This document shows positions 1 through 7,825 of a DNA stretch of 64,000 bases, piece by piece. The stretch comes from Sediminicola luteus (GTDB taxonomy: Bacteria; Bacteroidota; Bacteroidia; Flavobacteriales; Flavobacteriaceae). Each line of letters begins with the position of its first letter. Within the stretch, counting starts at the first letter, position 1. Position numbers and translations under genes: made by a program. The stretch covers positions 186,001 through 250,000 of the forward strand of contig NZ_NBWU01000005.1 of assembly GCF_002514735.1 (NCBI RefSeq), given 5' to 3'. The notes below the pieces were generated by a model that saw nothing but the letters and a program-made list of their open reading frames with translations, was not told the origin of the DNA and ran no database searches.

Positions 1-733
1 TGATTGCGCTAATGGTAAAGTTTACCTCTATATCCAAGCCTTCGGCCTTTTCACGATCAATACCCAGTGCGCTAGACAATAGATAGTCTTCTTCGAAAAG
101 TCCTTTGGTTTTTACCGTTACCACATCACCGACTTTTTTACCAGTGAACAGGCCTTTGTTCTTTTTGGTCTTAATCTTGTCAAGCTCGATTGTGGTGCTG
201 TTCTCTATTTCTTCGGCTTCATTGCTGAAAGTTCCGGAAATTTCGTTGTCAACGCCAACTACATCCTGGGATACCAACTTACCATATTGCTTGCTAATAC
301 GCTCAATTTGCTCGTCGATCATTTTGTCGTCGGCAACAATTTTATATTGGGTAATGGCTTTTTTGCCTTTCAAGTTTACATCGAACTCTGGGGCCAAACC
401 CAATTCGAATTCAAAGTCCAAGGTTTCGGCATCCCAATCGAAATCGTCTTGCTGCTTAGGAAGCGGGTTGCCCAAGACATCCAATTTTTCCTCAGTAAGG
501 TATTTGTTAAGGTTGTCTTGCAACAATTTGTTCACTTCGTCTACCAAAACGGCTTTGCCGTATTGCTTTTTGATCAATCCCATAGGTACATGGCCCTTAC
601 GGAATCCTGGAATGTTGGCCGATTTTTTATAATCCTTCAAAATACCATCTACCTTGTCTTGGTAATCGTCTTTGGTAATGGCGATCTTTACTACGGCATT
701 CAAATTGTCAATCTGCTCTTTGGTAATGTTCAT
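1..733 (-). CDS. tig: Trigger factor, N-terminal part (runs off the window edge)
   Basis: Ribosome-bound chaperone and peptidyl-prolyl isomerase that meets nascent chains at the exit tunnel. Reading the minus strand from the ATG gives about 244 residues before the window ends. The ribosome-docking signature GFRKGHVP lies at residues 43-50, the tail-domain start follows, and a stretch from about residue 150 (KGLFTGKKVGDVVTV and onward) fits the FKBP-like insert. The C-terminal chaperone arms are outside the window. A good minus-strand promoter (TTG, 20 bp, TACTTTTG) lies about 160 nt upstream, so it is transcribed alone here. In many bacteria tig precedes clpP-clpX, which could be checked beyond the edge. 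Assignment is secure from the ribosome-binding motif. Confidence 0.95.
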   Translation of the reverse strand, partial: MNITKEQIDNLNAVVKIAITKDDYQDKVDGILKDYKKSANIPGFRKGHVPMGLIKKQYGKAVLVDEVNKLLQDNLNKYLTEEKLDVLGNPLPKQQDDFDWDAETLDFEFELGLAPEFDVNLKGKKAITQYKIVADDKMIDEQIERISKQYGKLVSQDVVGVDNEISGTFSNEAEEIENSTTIELDKIKTKKNKGLFTGKKVGDVVTVKTKGLFEEDYLLSSALGIDREKAEGLDIEVNFTISAI

Positions 734-891
734 CTTCGTCCGATTGTTTTACTTCCCTCGATATTCGAGATTCATTGCTTTAGAAACTTGGGATTATATT
801 AACCAATAATGCCAAGTGTCCATACCTTAATTGTTTTCCGCTGTGCGACCATGTGTTTAAACACTAAATGGCAGCTTTTACAAACGGTCTG

Positions 892-922
892 CAAAAGTAG
901 TACAATAAATAGAGCTGGACAA
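892..922 (-). promoter_or_regulatory. Bacteroidota-type promoter for tig
   Basis: On the minus strand, TTG (922-920) is followed after 20 bp by TACTTTTG (899-892). This matches the -33/-7 consensus of the primary sigma factor in Bacteroidota. It leaves an untranslated leader of about 150 nt before the tig ATG. I saw no obvious conserved leader structure. Confidence 0.6.
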
Positions 923-961
923 GTTTTTAACCTTCTGTAACCCAAGGATTAAAATCGCTCC

Positions 962-1303
962 CTATTCTTCTTTTAAGAGGGAATGCAGTATGCTTTGTAA
1001 AATGGACAAGAGTAAACTGAACAATACGGCCCACCAAATACTGTCTACGCTAAACCCACTTACCAAATTGTCGGCCAAAAGAATGATTAACGCGTTTACG
1101 ATCAACAAGAATAGGCCTAGGGTAATGATGGTTACCGGAAGGGTAAGTAAAACCAAGATGGGTTTAACCAAAAAATTGAGAAAGCCGAGGACTATGGCAA
1201 CTATAATGGCGGTACCATAGGAATCTACCCCAACCCCGGGTAGCACTTTAGCTAAAATAACAACGGCCAATGCGGTTAATAAAAGACGTAAAATAAGTTT
1301 CAT
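962..1303 (-). CDS. Phage-holin-family (YvlD-like) small membrane protein
   Basis: A 113-residue, very hydrophobic protein with four predicted transmembrane segments (about residues 3-20, 30-50, 53-75 and 85-108) and a short charged C-terminus. It resembles the 'phage holin family 4' group (PF04020), whose members are mostly chromosomal and not lytic; the function is unknown, so the holin label should not be read as phage. The start is placed at MKLILRLL. A longer in-frame start 45 nt upstream would run into the terminator hairpin of the preceding gene and is unlikely. No phage genes are nearby. Confidence 0.8.
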   Translation of the reverse strand: MKLILRLLLTALAVVILAKVLPGVGVDSYGTAIIVAIVLGFLNFLVKPILVLLTLPVTIITLGLFLLIVNALIILLADNLVSGFSVDSIWWAVLFSLLLSILQSILHSLLKEE

Positions 1304-1329
1304 AGTGTGTGATTTTGGTGCCAAAAAAA

Positions 1330-1351
1330 AAGGTGCCCGTTTGGGCACCCT
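1330..1351 (-). terminator. Rho-independent terminator of the SGNH lipoprotein gene
   Basis: On the minus strand the sequence reads GGGTGCCC-AAAC-GGGCACC followed by a run of T residues. This is a strong GC stem with a U tract. It lies 3' of the SGNH hydrolase gene and 5' of the holin-like gene, separating the two transcripts. Confidence 0.85.
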
Positions 1352-1437
1352 TAATATACATTTTTGTTGGCACTGCCAAAAGGTTTTAAGAGCTCGAGGC
1401 GTCGAAATAAAAATCTCATTTCCCTCGTATGCCTCGT

Positions 1438-1455
1438 TCCGATAGCTATCGGGAT
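1438..1455. repeat. Dispersed palindrome, GATAGCTATC core
   Basis: A near-perfect palindrome, TTCCGATAGCTATCGGGA, sits just downstream of the SGNH gene stop. The same core recurs near 56283-56297 in this window, again between genes. Such short hairpins are scattered in flavobacterial genomes. It may add to 3'-end stability of the lipoprotein mRNA. Confidence 0.6.
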
Positions 1456-1468
1456 TGTGGCAGAGTGA

Positions 1469-2980
1469 TTACTGTAAGTAAAGTCCGGTATAGGCCAAGG
1501 GGTCTACATGTGGGAAATTTGACCCGTGTTTGGCGTTTATGGCATCTAAAAACAAGTTGGCCAATAAGGCGTACCCTCTAGGTGAAGGGTGTACCCCGTC
1601 TAAAGAAAAAGCACCTCCTGTGGCGTAGGTTGCGGTAACTGTGGTTCCGTCTCTCATAGGTATACCGGTGGTGGCCACAACTTTTAGATAGGCATTGGCA
1701 TCAACAACGGGCAAATCGTATTGGGCTCCAAAATTGTCAATCGATTCGTTTAATAAATCGGTGGCATTGGCAATGGCGTCCTGTTCTTCTGGGGTTAACA
1801 CCCATTTGTCGGCCAATGGAATGGCAACACCATTAATTGAGGTAGGGTTGTTCGGATCGGCCAAGGTGCCGATAATGGTTTGGGCAGTAAATACCAAAAG
1901 ATCATCGGCAGTAGCTTGGCGCATATTTACCAAAGCCGGGTTAACGCCGGTAAGATCTGTTAAATCTTCATCTAGGATTACCACGGCATTATTTGCCCCT
2001 GCGGCAAAAGAAATGGTTCTTTTGGCCAATTCCTCCTGACTGATCATACCCAAACCGGCCAATTGGGCCAATCCGCCATTATAAGCGGCGTAAGCACCGT
2101 TCAATAGTGTAGCGGTCGCTTCGTCTAAAGGTACCGGATTGTGGGGTACGGTGGTAAAGAACGGAATGGTGGTTACATCGGGTACATTGGCCAAAACCCC
2201 TTTGGCGCCACCGGCCATTAGGCCTTGAATGTACTGGTTGTATACATTATTGAATACATTGATATTGGTCAGGTCGTTTCCGCCATATGTGCTAGGGTCA
2301 ATGTTATTGGTTTCGTTATGGTCTTCGCCATCTCCACCGGCGGTAGCATAACTCAATACGTCGTTATTACCAATCCAAAGGGTGAAAAAAGTAGGCTGTT
2401 GGGCCAAGGCATCTCCGATAATCGTAGCATCTGGGGCACTGGCCATACGAGCGTAATACGGGTTTGCCAAACCAAGCGGTACCCCTTGTACGTTACCATA
2501 ACCGGGAGCGGCCAAATGGAAACTTTTGGCGCCAGGTACGCCCATATTGTTAAAAGGCCCCGAGATAACATTCGAAATCTCCGTGGCACCTTGACCGTCT
2601 ACAGGCGTAGGAGCAGGGCTTCCGGTTGCAAATGACAATATTAATCGGTTACCTAGAACGGGTTGTCCGCCCAAGGTGGCACCACCAAGGTTATCGGCCA
2701 TATAGGGTAGGTTAAAATTTCCGCCCCCGGCCAATTTAAATTGGGTGGCCAGCATATTCGGAAAGGAAGCATCCTGGCCGTTTACGAACAAAGCACCGTC
2801 TGAGAAGCCGGCGGTCAAAGAGTTCCCGATACTTACATAGTTGGAGACATCGGCTGTGCCACTGGTATAATCCACAGGTTCGGGCGGGGCCGGTGGGGGA
2901 GGTGTTCGGTCAAAATCATGGTCATTACAGGAAACTGCCACTAGTCCGACAGCGGCTAGTAGCATAGCATACTTCTTCAT
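1469..2980 (-). CDS. SGNH/GDSL-family hydrolase lipoprotein
   Basis: A 503-residue lipoprotein: the N-terminus MKKYAMLLAAVGLVAVSC carries a lipobox ending in Cys18, followed by a proline-rich linker (DRTPPPPAPPEP). SGNH hydrolase blocks are visible: GNSLTAGF (block I, nucleophilic Ser), WIGNNDVL (block III, Asn) and DGVHPSPRGYALLAN near the C-terminus (block V, Asp/His). It is probably a cell-surface or periplasmic esterase/lipase with unknown substrate. At about 500 residues it is larger than the core fold (about 200-250), with a long insertion between blocks III and V. The chosen start fits the signal peptide; a longer frame beginning at 3061 would overlap the promoter. Confidence 0.85.
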   Translation of the reverse strand: MKKYAMLLAAVGLVAVSCNDHDFDRTPPPPAPPEPVDYTSGTADVSNYVSIGNSLTAGFSDGALFVNGQDASFPNMLATQFKLAGGGNFNLPYMADNLGGATLGGQPVLGNRLILSFATGSPAPTPVDGQGATEISNVISGPFNNMGVPGAKSFHLAAPGYGNVQGVPLGLANPYYARMASAPDATIIGDALAQQPTFFTLWIGNNDVLSYATAGGDGEDHNETNNIDPSTYGGNDLTNINVFNNVYNQYIQGLMAGGAKGVLANVPDVTTIPFFTTVPHNPVPLDEATATLLNGAYAAYNGGLAQLAGLGMISQEELAKRTISFAAGANNAVVILDEDLTDLTGVNPALVNMRQATADDLLVFTAQTIIGTLADPNNPTSINGVAIPLADKWVLTPEEQDAIANATDLLNESIDNFGAQYDLPVVDANAYLKVVATTGIPMRDGTTVTATYATGGAFSLDGVHPSPRGYALLANLFLDAINAKHGSNFPHVDPLAYTGLYLQ

Positions 2981-3031
2981 CGATAGGTAATTAGTTAAAA
3001 TAATCTTAGCGTAACGTAAATACAACATTAC

Positions 3032-3061
3032 CAAAATTAACCAAAATTGCGACACTTGCAA
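3032..3061 (-). promoter_or_regulatory. Promoter of the SGNH lipoprotein gene
   Basis: The minus strand carries TTG (3061-3059), 19 bp, then TAATTTTG (3039-3032), an exact TTG-N19-TAnnTTTG match. Transcription would begin near 3025, about 45 nt before the ATG at 2980. This supports the shorter start for the gene. Confidence 0.6.
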
Positions 3062-3108
3062 TTAATGCGGCAAAAAATTATGCACGCATAATAAAAATGC
3101 AGAAAAAC

Positions 3109-3891
3109 TTACGATTTTAAAAACGCTAACGATTTTTCGAAAAACACCATTGGGTTTTCGGCATGTAGCCAATGTCCGGCATTGGGTACGGTCTCGATCA
3201 TCGCTTCTGGAAAATGCCTTTTTATATTCGCCCGGTCAGTTTCTTGAATGTACTCCGATCGATCCCCTCTTAAAAATAAGGTAGGGCCATAATAAACATC
3301 GGTGCTGCCAATGTTTTCGCCAATTTCCTCCATACGGTTGGCCAGTACGGGTAAATTGCAACGAAAACCGAAGGTTTTGTCTTCGGTCCTATACAGGTTT
3401 TTCAGTAGAAACTGTCTAATGCCCGGTTCTTTAATGTAATCAGAAAGTGCCTCGTCGGCACCTTTTCTGCTTTTAACTTGGGTTAGATCTATTGCCTGAA
3501 GGCCATTCAATATCTCATGGTGGTGGGGCGGATAAAACCTAGGGGCGATATCGGCCACGATTAATTTTGTGGTATGGTTAAAGTAGTCGCAAGCAAACTG
3601 CATGGCTGTTTTACCGCCCATGGAGTGGCCTAAGATACAGGCCGAATCGATATGGTTGGTATGGATGTAGTTGTGAAGATCCTCGGCCATGATTTGATAA
3701 TCAAAATCCGAAGAATGAAAACTTCTGCCGTGATTACGTTGGTCTAATAAATGTACTTCAAACCCAGCTTCTGCATACTTCATGCCTAGGGTTTTCCAGT
3801 TATCGGACATGCCTAAAAACCCATGGAGTATAATTAGGGGTTGGCCGGTGCCTAAGACATTGGCATATAAACTAGAACTACTTTGCTGCAT
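3109..3891 (-). CDS. Alpha/beta-fold hydrolase (YbfF-like)
   Basis: A 260-residue cytosolic alpha/beta hydrolase without signal peptide. The oxyanion-hole HGFLG is at residues 23-27, the nucleophile elbow GHSMGG at 88-93 (Ser90), the acid probably Asp in FLRGDRSEYI near residue 210, and the catalytic His in AGHWLHAENP near 240. DQRNHGRS at 50-57 is typical of the YbfF/acyl-CoA thioesterase-like subgroup of small esterases. The physiological substrate cannot be told. It lies about 60 nt downstream of pdxJ on the same strand and may share its transcript. Confidence 0.85.
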   Translation of the reverse strand: MQQSSSSLYANVLGTGQPLIILHGFLGMSDNWKTLGMKYAEAGFEVHLLDQRNHGRSFHSSDFDYQIMAEDLHNYIHTNHIDSACILGHSMGGKTAMQFACDYFNHTTKLIVADIAPRFYPPHHHEILNGLQAIDLTQVKSRKGADEALSDYIKEPGIRQFLLKNLYRTEDKTFGFRCNLPVLANRMEEIGENIGSTDVYYGPTLFLRGDRSEYIQETDRANIKRHFPEAMIETVPNAGHWLHAENPMVFFEKSLAFLKS

Positions 3892-3949
3892 AAACTCCAG
3901 ATTGAAGGTTTGCTTTTGTTTTTGAGGGATTGTAATCTATTGTAACCGT

Positions 3950-4663
3950 TTATCGAAGGCGGTCCAGATACATGTTTACTACATTCTCGAGCCCTAGGTA
4001 AAGCGACTCGCAAATTAAGGCATGACCAATCGATACTTCCAGTAAATGGGGTATTTGTTGCTTAAAGAAACGCAGGTTTTCCAGGTTCAGGTCGTGCCCG
4101 GCATTTAGGCCTAGTCCTACTTCATGGGCTTTTTCGGCGGCTTTTATATAGGGGGTAATGCCATCGTTGTTTCCTAGGGCGTACTGTTCGGCAAAGGCCT
4201 CGGTATACAGCTCTACACGGTCTACCCCTGTTACGGCCGCGCCTTCTATCATTTTCTCTACAGGATCTACAAATATAGAGGTGCGTATGCCGTTTTCCTT
4301 AAAAGTAGATACAACATCGGTCAGAAAATCGCGATGGTTTAGGGTGTCCCAGCCAGCGTTAGAGGTGATCGCATCGATAGCATCGGGCACTAGGGTTACT
4401 TGGGTGGGTTTTACTTCTAGTACTAAGTCGATAAAAGAAGGGATTGGGTTGCCTTCAATGTTGAATTCGGTATTGACGATACTTTTTAAGTCCCGGGCGT
4501 CTTGGTAACGAATATGTCTTTCGTCGGGCCTAGGGTGTATGGTTATACCTTGCCCGCCAAAGCGCTCTACGTCTTCGGCTACCTGAAGTAAGTTGGGTAC
4601 ATTGCCTCCCCTAGAGTTTCGTAGGGTGGCTATTTTATTGATGTTTACGCTAAGTTTTGTCAT
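3950..4663 (-). CDS. pdxJ: Pyridoxine 5'-phosphate synthase
   Basis: Condenses 1-deoxy-D-xylulose 5-phosphate with 3-amino-2-oxopropyl phosphate, the last ring-forming step of DXP-dependent vitamin B6 synthesis. The 237-residue TIM barrel has the expected motifs: [16 protein letters not shown] at the N-terminus, [13 protein letters not shown] near 39-51 (His/Arg phosphate and substrate contacts) and [15 protein letters not shown] near the C-terminus. Length matches the family. The start at [10 protein letters not shown] is chosen by family alignment; the longer in-frame extension would cross the promoter. PLP made here serves several enzymes in this window (class V aminotransferase, MetY, MetZ-like protein). 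Confidence 0.96.
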   Translation of the reverse strand: MTKLSVNINKIATLRNSRGGNVPNLLQVAEDVERFGGQGITIHPRPDERHIRYQDARDLKSIVNTEFNIEGNPIPSFIDLVLEVKPTQVTLVPDAIDAITSNAGWDTLNHRDFLTDVVSTFKENGIRTSIFVDPVEKMIEGAAVTGVDRVELYTEAFAEQYALGNNDGITPYIKAAEKAHEVGLGLNAGHDLNLENLRFFKQQIPHLLEVSIGHALICESLYLGLENVVNMYLDRLR

Positions 4664-4680
4664 TCGATGGATTGTTGCCG

Positions 4681-4712
4681 CAAAATTACGAATTCCGGGG
4701 TATTTGCCGCAA
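4681..4712 (-). promoter_or_regulatory. Promoter of pdxJ
   Basis: Minus strand TTG (4712-4710), about 21 bp, then TAATTTTG (4688-4681). This is a close match to the Bacteroidota consensus. The expected start point is only a few nucleotides upstream of the pdxJ ATG, giving a very short leader. The divergent CBS gene begins about 80 bp away. Confidence 0.5.
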
Positions 4713-4744
4713 AAATGAGTAATTTGCAACATAATTGGAAGTGT

Positions 4745-5401
4745 ATGCAATTACAAGCGCATCTTATTACTACTTTGCCTGTTTTTGGGCTGGAAGATTC
4801 AATAGCCGATATTATCGAATTTTTCAGTACTACAACCTATTCACACGTGGCCGTGGCCAATGAAGAAGGTTTGTTGGGGCTTTTGGCCGAAGACGATTTG
4901 GAAGCTTATAAAGAATGTAAGGTGGTGGCCGATTACCAATATAGTATGGAGGCCTTTTTTGTAAAGCGCGAAACTTCTTGGTTCGATGTTATGGAGGAGT
5001 TTTCCCGAAACGAAGCCAATCTGTTACCGGTATTGGATGGACAACGAAAAGTGTTGGGCTATTATGACCTGTCGGATGTGGTCTCCATGTTCATCGATAC
5101 GCCTTTTTTTACGGAGCCGGGCAGTATAGTGGTATTGGCTAAAGGGGTTAAAGATTATTCCTTTAGTGAGATATCGCAGATCGTTGAAGGTAATAATACC
5201 CGATTGTTAGGTGGCTTTGTGTCTGAATTTCGGAATGATGTGGTCCATATTACCTTAAAGCTAGGGGCTGATAATTATAACGAGGTACTCCAAACCTTTA
5301 GGCGATATGGGTATAGTATCGAATTTGGGAATGATGATGATAAGTTTATTGAAAGCCTAAAGGAGCGGTCCAATTATTTGAGTAAATACTTAAACGTATA
5401 G
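4745..5401 (+). CDS. CBS-domain protein (AcuB-like)
   Basis: A 218-residue soluble protein. The first ~130 residues form a pair of CBS motifs ([20 protein letters not shown] and the second near [23 protein letters not shown]), a module that binds adenine nucleotides such as AMP, ATP or SAM. The C-terminal ~70 residues look like an ACT-type regulatory fold. The ligand is not evident. The gene stops 4 nt before nadK, a spacing that suggests translational coupling and a link with nucleotide/NADP status. The start is taken at MQLQAHLI; an upstream in-frame ATG at 4667 would overlap the pdxJ promoter. The family is clear, the role is not. Confidence 0.8.
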   Translation: MQLQAHLITTLPVFGLEDSIADIIEFFSTTTYSHVAVANEEGLLGLLAEDDLEAYKECKVVADYQYSMEAFFVKRETSWFDVMEEFSRNEANLLPVLDGQRKVLGYYDLSDVVSMFIDTPFFTEPGSIVVLAKGVKDYSFSEISQIVEGNNTRLLGGFVSEFRNDVVHITLKLGADNYNEVLQTFRRYGYSIEFGNDDDKFIESLKERSNYLSKYLNV

Positions 5402-5405
5402 CACA

Positions 5406-6281
5406 TTGAAAATAGCGGTTTACGGTCAAGCCTGCCAAGAACAGAGTTTAGCTTATGTCTTGGCCTTGATGGAAGAGTTGGATCAAGGGGATTCCCTAGC
5501 CATTGAGTCTGATTTTTACGATTTCCTTGGCGGTGCCGACTGTTTGGGCGAGCTGCCCTGTTTTACTTTGACCGAAGGTTTGGATGCTTCCTTTGATATG
5601 TTCGTGAGTTTTGGTGGCGATGGTACAATTTTACGTGCGGTAACCTTTGTGCGTGATTTGGGGATACCTGTTGTTGGCGTGAATACTGGTAGGTTAGGGT
5701 TTTTGTCGACCTTTAAAAAAGAAGAGGTAAGGGAGGTGATAAAAGAATTCCGTGCGGGAGACTATCGTTTAGAGCCTAGGGCTTTGATACAGGTGGTAGG
5801 GCCTGAGGCCGAATTGTTCTTGCCTACCAATTTTGCCCTCAATGAAATTACGGTAAGTAGAAAAGATACTACCTCTATGATTACGGTGGAGACCCATTTG
5901 AATGATGAGTATCTTACCTCGTATTGGGCCGATGGCCTGATTATATCTACACCAACGGGCTCAACGGGTTATTCGCTAAGTTGCGGTGGGCCGGTAATGT
6001 CGCCCATGGCAGGTTCTTTGGTCATTACCCCAATAGCACCCCATAATTTAAATGCCCGCCCCTTGGTGGTGTCAGACGATACGGTGATTCGCTTAAAGGT
6101 GTCGGGTCGCGAAGATCATCATTTGGTGTCTCTCGATTCGCGTTTGGCTACCGTGGCCAATGGCACCGAGATACGTATTCAAAAAGCGCCGTTTACGGTT
6201 CCGTTTATCCAGTACAAACGCGAGAGTTTTTATAAGACCTTGAGGCATAAACTGCTTTGGGGTGAAGACGTTCGCAATTGA
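5406..6281 (+). CDS. nadK: NAD kinase
   Basis: Phosphorylates NAD+ to NADP+ with ATP, the only de novo source of NADP. The 291-residue protein carries the diacylglycerol-kinase-like GGDGT motif at residues 70-74 (FGGDGTIL), LNEITVSR near 145 and the glycine-rich ISTPTGSTGYSLSCGGP segment. Translation appears to start at TTG, because no ATG in frame precedes MKIAVYG-equivalent residues and the previous gene stops 4 nt upstream. It leads the conserved Bacteroidota order nadK-DUF6089-uppS-bamA. Secure assignment; the weak start codon suggests coupling to the CBS gene. Confidence 0.95.
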   Translation: MKIAVYGQACQEQSLAYVLALMEELDQGDSLAIESDFYDFLGGADCLGELPCFTLTEGLDASFDMFVSFGGDGTILRAVTFVRDLGIPVVGVNTGRLGFLSTFKKEEVREVIKEFRAGDYRLEPRALIQVVGPEAELFLPTNFALNEITVSRKDTTSMITVETHLNDEYLTSYWADGLIISTPTGSTGYSLSCGGPVMSPMAGSLVITPIAPHNLNARPLVVSDDTVIRLKVSGREDHHLVSLDSRLATVANGTEIRIQKAPFTVPFIQYKRESFYKTLRHKLLWGEDVRN

Positions 6282-6390
6282 CCCCTCTTATACAATAAAT
6301 AGCTTTAAAAGTTGTTAATCAAGGAAGGGAAATACCATTCCTATAGGTTTAGGTAAGCCTTTAGGTATGTTGTTTCGAACTTTCGATACT

Positions 6391-7074
6391 ATGAAGAAAA
6401 TAACTTGGGGTCTTTTTATGCTCGTATCTTTTGGGTTACATGCCCAAACTTTTGAGGTAGGGGCGTTTTTGGGCGGAACCAATATGATCGGTGACGTAGG
6501 CAGTATGAATTTTATTTCACCTTCGGGGCCAGCCGTTGGCGGGATCTTCAAGTGGAACAAAAGTAAACGCTATGCTTGGCGTGCCTCGGTAATCTATGGC
6601 GAATATACCGCTGATGATTCTAAATCCGATTTGGCGAATAGACAACAACGTGGTTTTGAGATTTCCAATTCGCTTTTAGAGGTGTCTGCTGGTTTAGAAG
6701 TAAATTTTGTAGAGTATAACCTGCATAAACTAGGTCCGGCCTTTACCCCTTATCTGTATACAGGGGCTACCTATTTCCGATACGATTTTAAATACTTTGC
6801 CGGCCAGCTTCAAGATTTTGGCCAACGCGATGGCGCCTTTGCCATACCTATGGTGGTCGGAGCTAAATACCGGTTGGGCCAGCGCTTCGTTCTGGGGGCC
6901 GAAATTGGGGCCCGATATACCTTTACCGATAACCTCGATGGCAGTAATCCGGAAGGTTCAAATGTCGAACAATTTAGATTTGGAAACATTTTAAGCGACG
7001 ATTGGTATGTTTTTTCAGGAATTACTCTCACCTTTGCCTTTGGTGAAAAGCGATGTCAGGATTGCTTTGAGTAA
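6391..7074 (+). CDS. DUF6089-family outer-membrane-like protein
   Basis: A 227-residue protein with a signal peptide (MKKITWGLFMLVSFGLHAQ, cleavage after Ala-Gln) followed by alternating aromatic/small-residue strands (EVGAFLGGTNMIGDVG, YTGATYFRYDFKYF, WYVFSGITLTFAFGEK) typical of a small beta-barrel. It matches the DUF6089 family, which in Bacteroidota regularly sits between nadK and uppS/bamA. Function is unknown; the context suggests outer-membrane assembly or maintenance. An upstream in-frame ATG at 6367 would add eight residues and spoil the signal peptide. The C-terminal CQDC pair after the last strand could be a periplasmic disulfide. Confidence 0.8.
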   Translation: MKKITWGLFMLVSFGLHAQTFEVGAFLGGTNMIGDVGSMNFISPSGPAVGGIFKWNKSKRYAWRASVIYGEYTADDSKSDLANRQQRGFEISNSLLEVSAGLEVNFVEYNLHKLGPAFTPYLYTGATYFRYDFKYFAGQLQDFGQRDGAFAIPMVVGAKYRLGQRFVLGAEIGARYTFTDNLDGSNPEGSNVEQFRFGNILSDDWYVFSGITLTFAFGEKRCQDCFE

Positions 7075-7080
7075 TTTATT

Positions 7081-7824
7081 ATGGATACATATCAACATCT
7101 GCGTGAAAAAGCTTTGCCAAAGCATATCGCCATTATTATGGATGGTAATGGGCGTTGGGCAAAAGAACGCGGTAAACTTCGAGTGTTCGGACACGAACAC
7201 GGTGCCAGGGCCGTAAGGCGCACTGTTGAAGAGTGTGCCCGGATAGGCATTGAAAATCTTACACTTTACGCATTTTCTACAGAAAACTGGAACCGACCCA
7301 AACTAGAGATCGAGACCTTAATGCGCTTATTGGTAAGCTCGCTTCGTAAAGAGCTAAAGACCTTGGCCGATAATAACATACGCCTTAATGCCATTGGTAA
7401 TATGGATATGTTGCCCAAGTTGGCCAAGAAAGAACTGAACGAAGTCATTGAAAAAACAGCCCAAAACACCCGCATGACGCTTACCCTTGCTTTGAGTTAT
7501 GGCGCCCGCGAAGAGCTGAAACAGGCAGTAAAATCAATAGCTTCCAAAGTTAAAAATAATATAATTTCCCCCGAAGATATTGACGAAACCATTATTAATA
7601 CCCATCTTTACACGCATGATTTGCCTGATGTAGACATGCTTATACGTACCAGTGGGGAACAACGTATAAGTAATTTTCTTTTATGGCAAATTGCCTATGC
7701 CGAGTTATATTTTTTGGATATATTTTGGCCCGATTTTAATGAGCAGCATTTGGTAGCCGCCATAGAAAATTACCAAAACAGAGAACGAAGATTTGGAAAG
7801 ACAAGCGAACAACTCAATACCTGA
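7081..7824 (+). CDS. uppS: Isoprenyl transferase (undecaprenyl diphosphate synthase)
   Basis: Cis-prenyltransferase that adds isopentenyl units to farnesyl diphosphate to make the C55 carrier for peptidoglycan and surface glycans. The 247-residue protein shows IIMDGNGRWAKERG (catalytic Asp21), GHEHGARAVR, FSTENWNRP and the C-terminal IRTSGEQRISNFLLWQIAYAELYF motif, all family signatures. It starts 6 nt after the DUF6089 stop and its stop is one base before the bamA ATG, so the genes are co-transcribed. No oddity. Confidence 0.97.
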   Translation: MDTYQHLREKALPKHIAIIMDGNGRWAKERGKLRVFGHEHGARAVRRTVEECARIGIENLTLYAFSTENWNRPKLEIETLMRLLVSSLRKELKTLADNNIRLNAIGNMDMLPKLAKKELNEVIEKTAQNTRMTLTLALSYGAREELKQAVKSIASKVKNNIISPEDIDETIINTHLYTHDLPDVDMLIRTSGEQRISNFLLWQIAYAELYFLDIFWPDFNEQHLVAAIENYQNRERRFGKTSEQLNT

Positions 7825-7825
7825 T

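Noticed and set aside
962-1303. Holin-like gene as part of a prophage
   Set aside because: No phage structural, lysis or integrase gene is near, and the family is mostly chromosomal.
2225-2635. Open reading frame of 136 codons antisense to the SGNH lipoprotein gene
   Set aside because: It lies wholly inside a gene with a signal peptide and clear family motifs; its translation has no recognisable pattern. It is a shadow frame.
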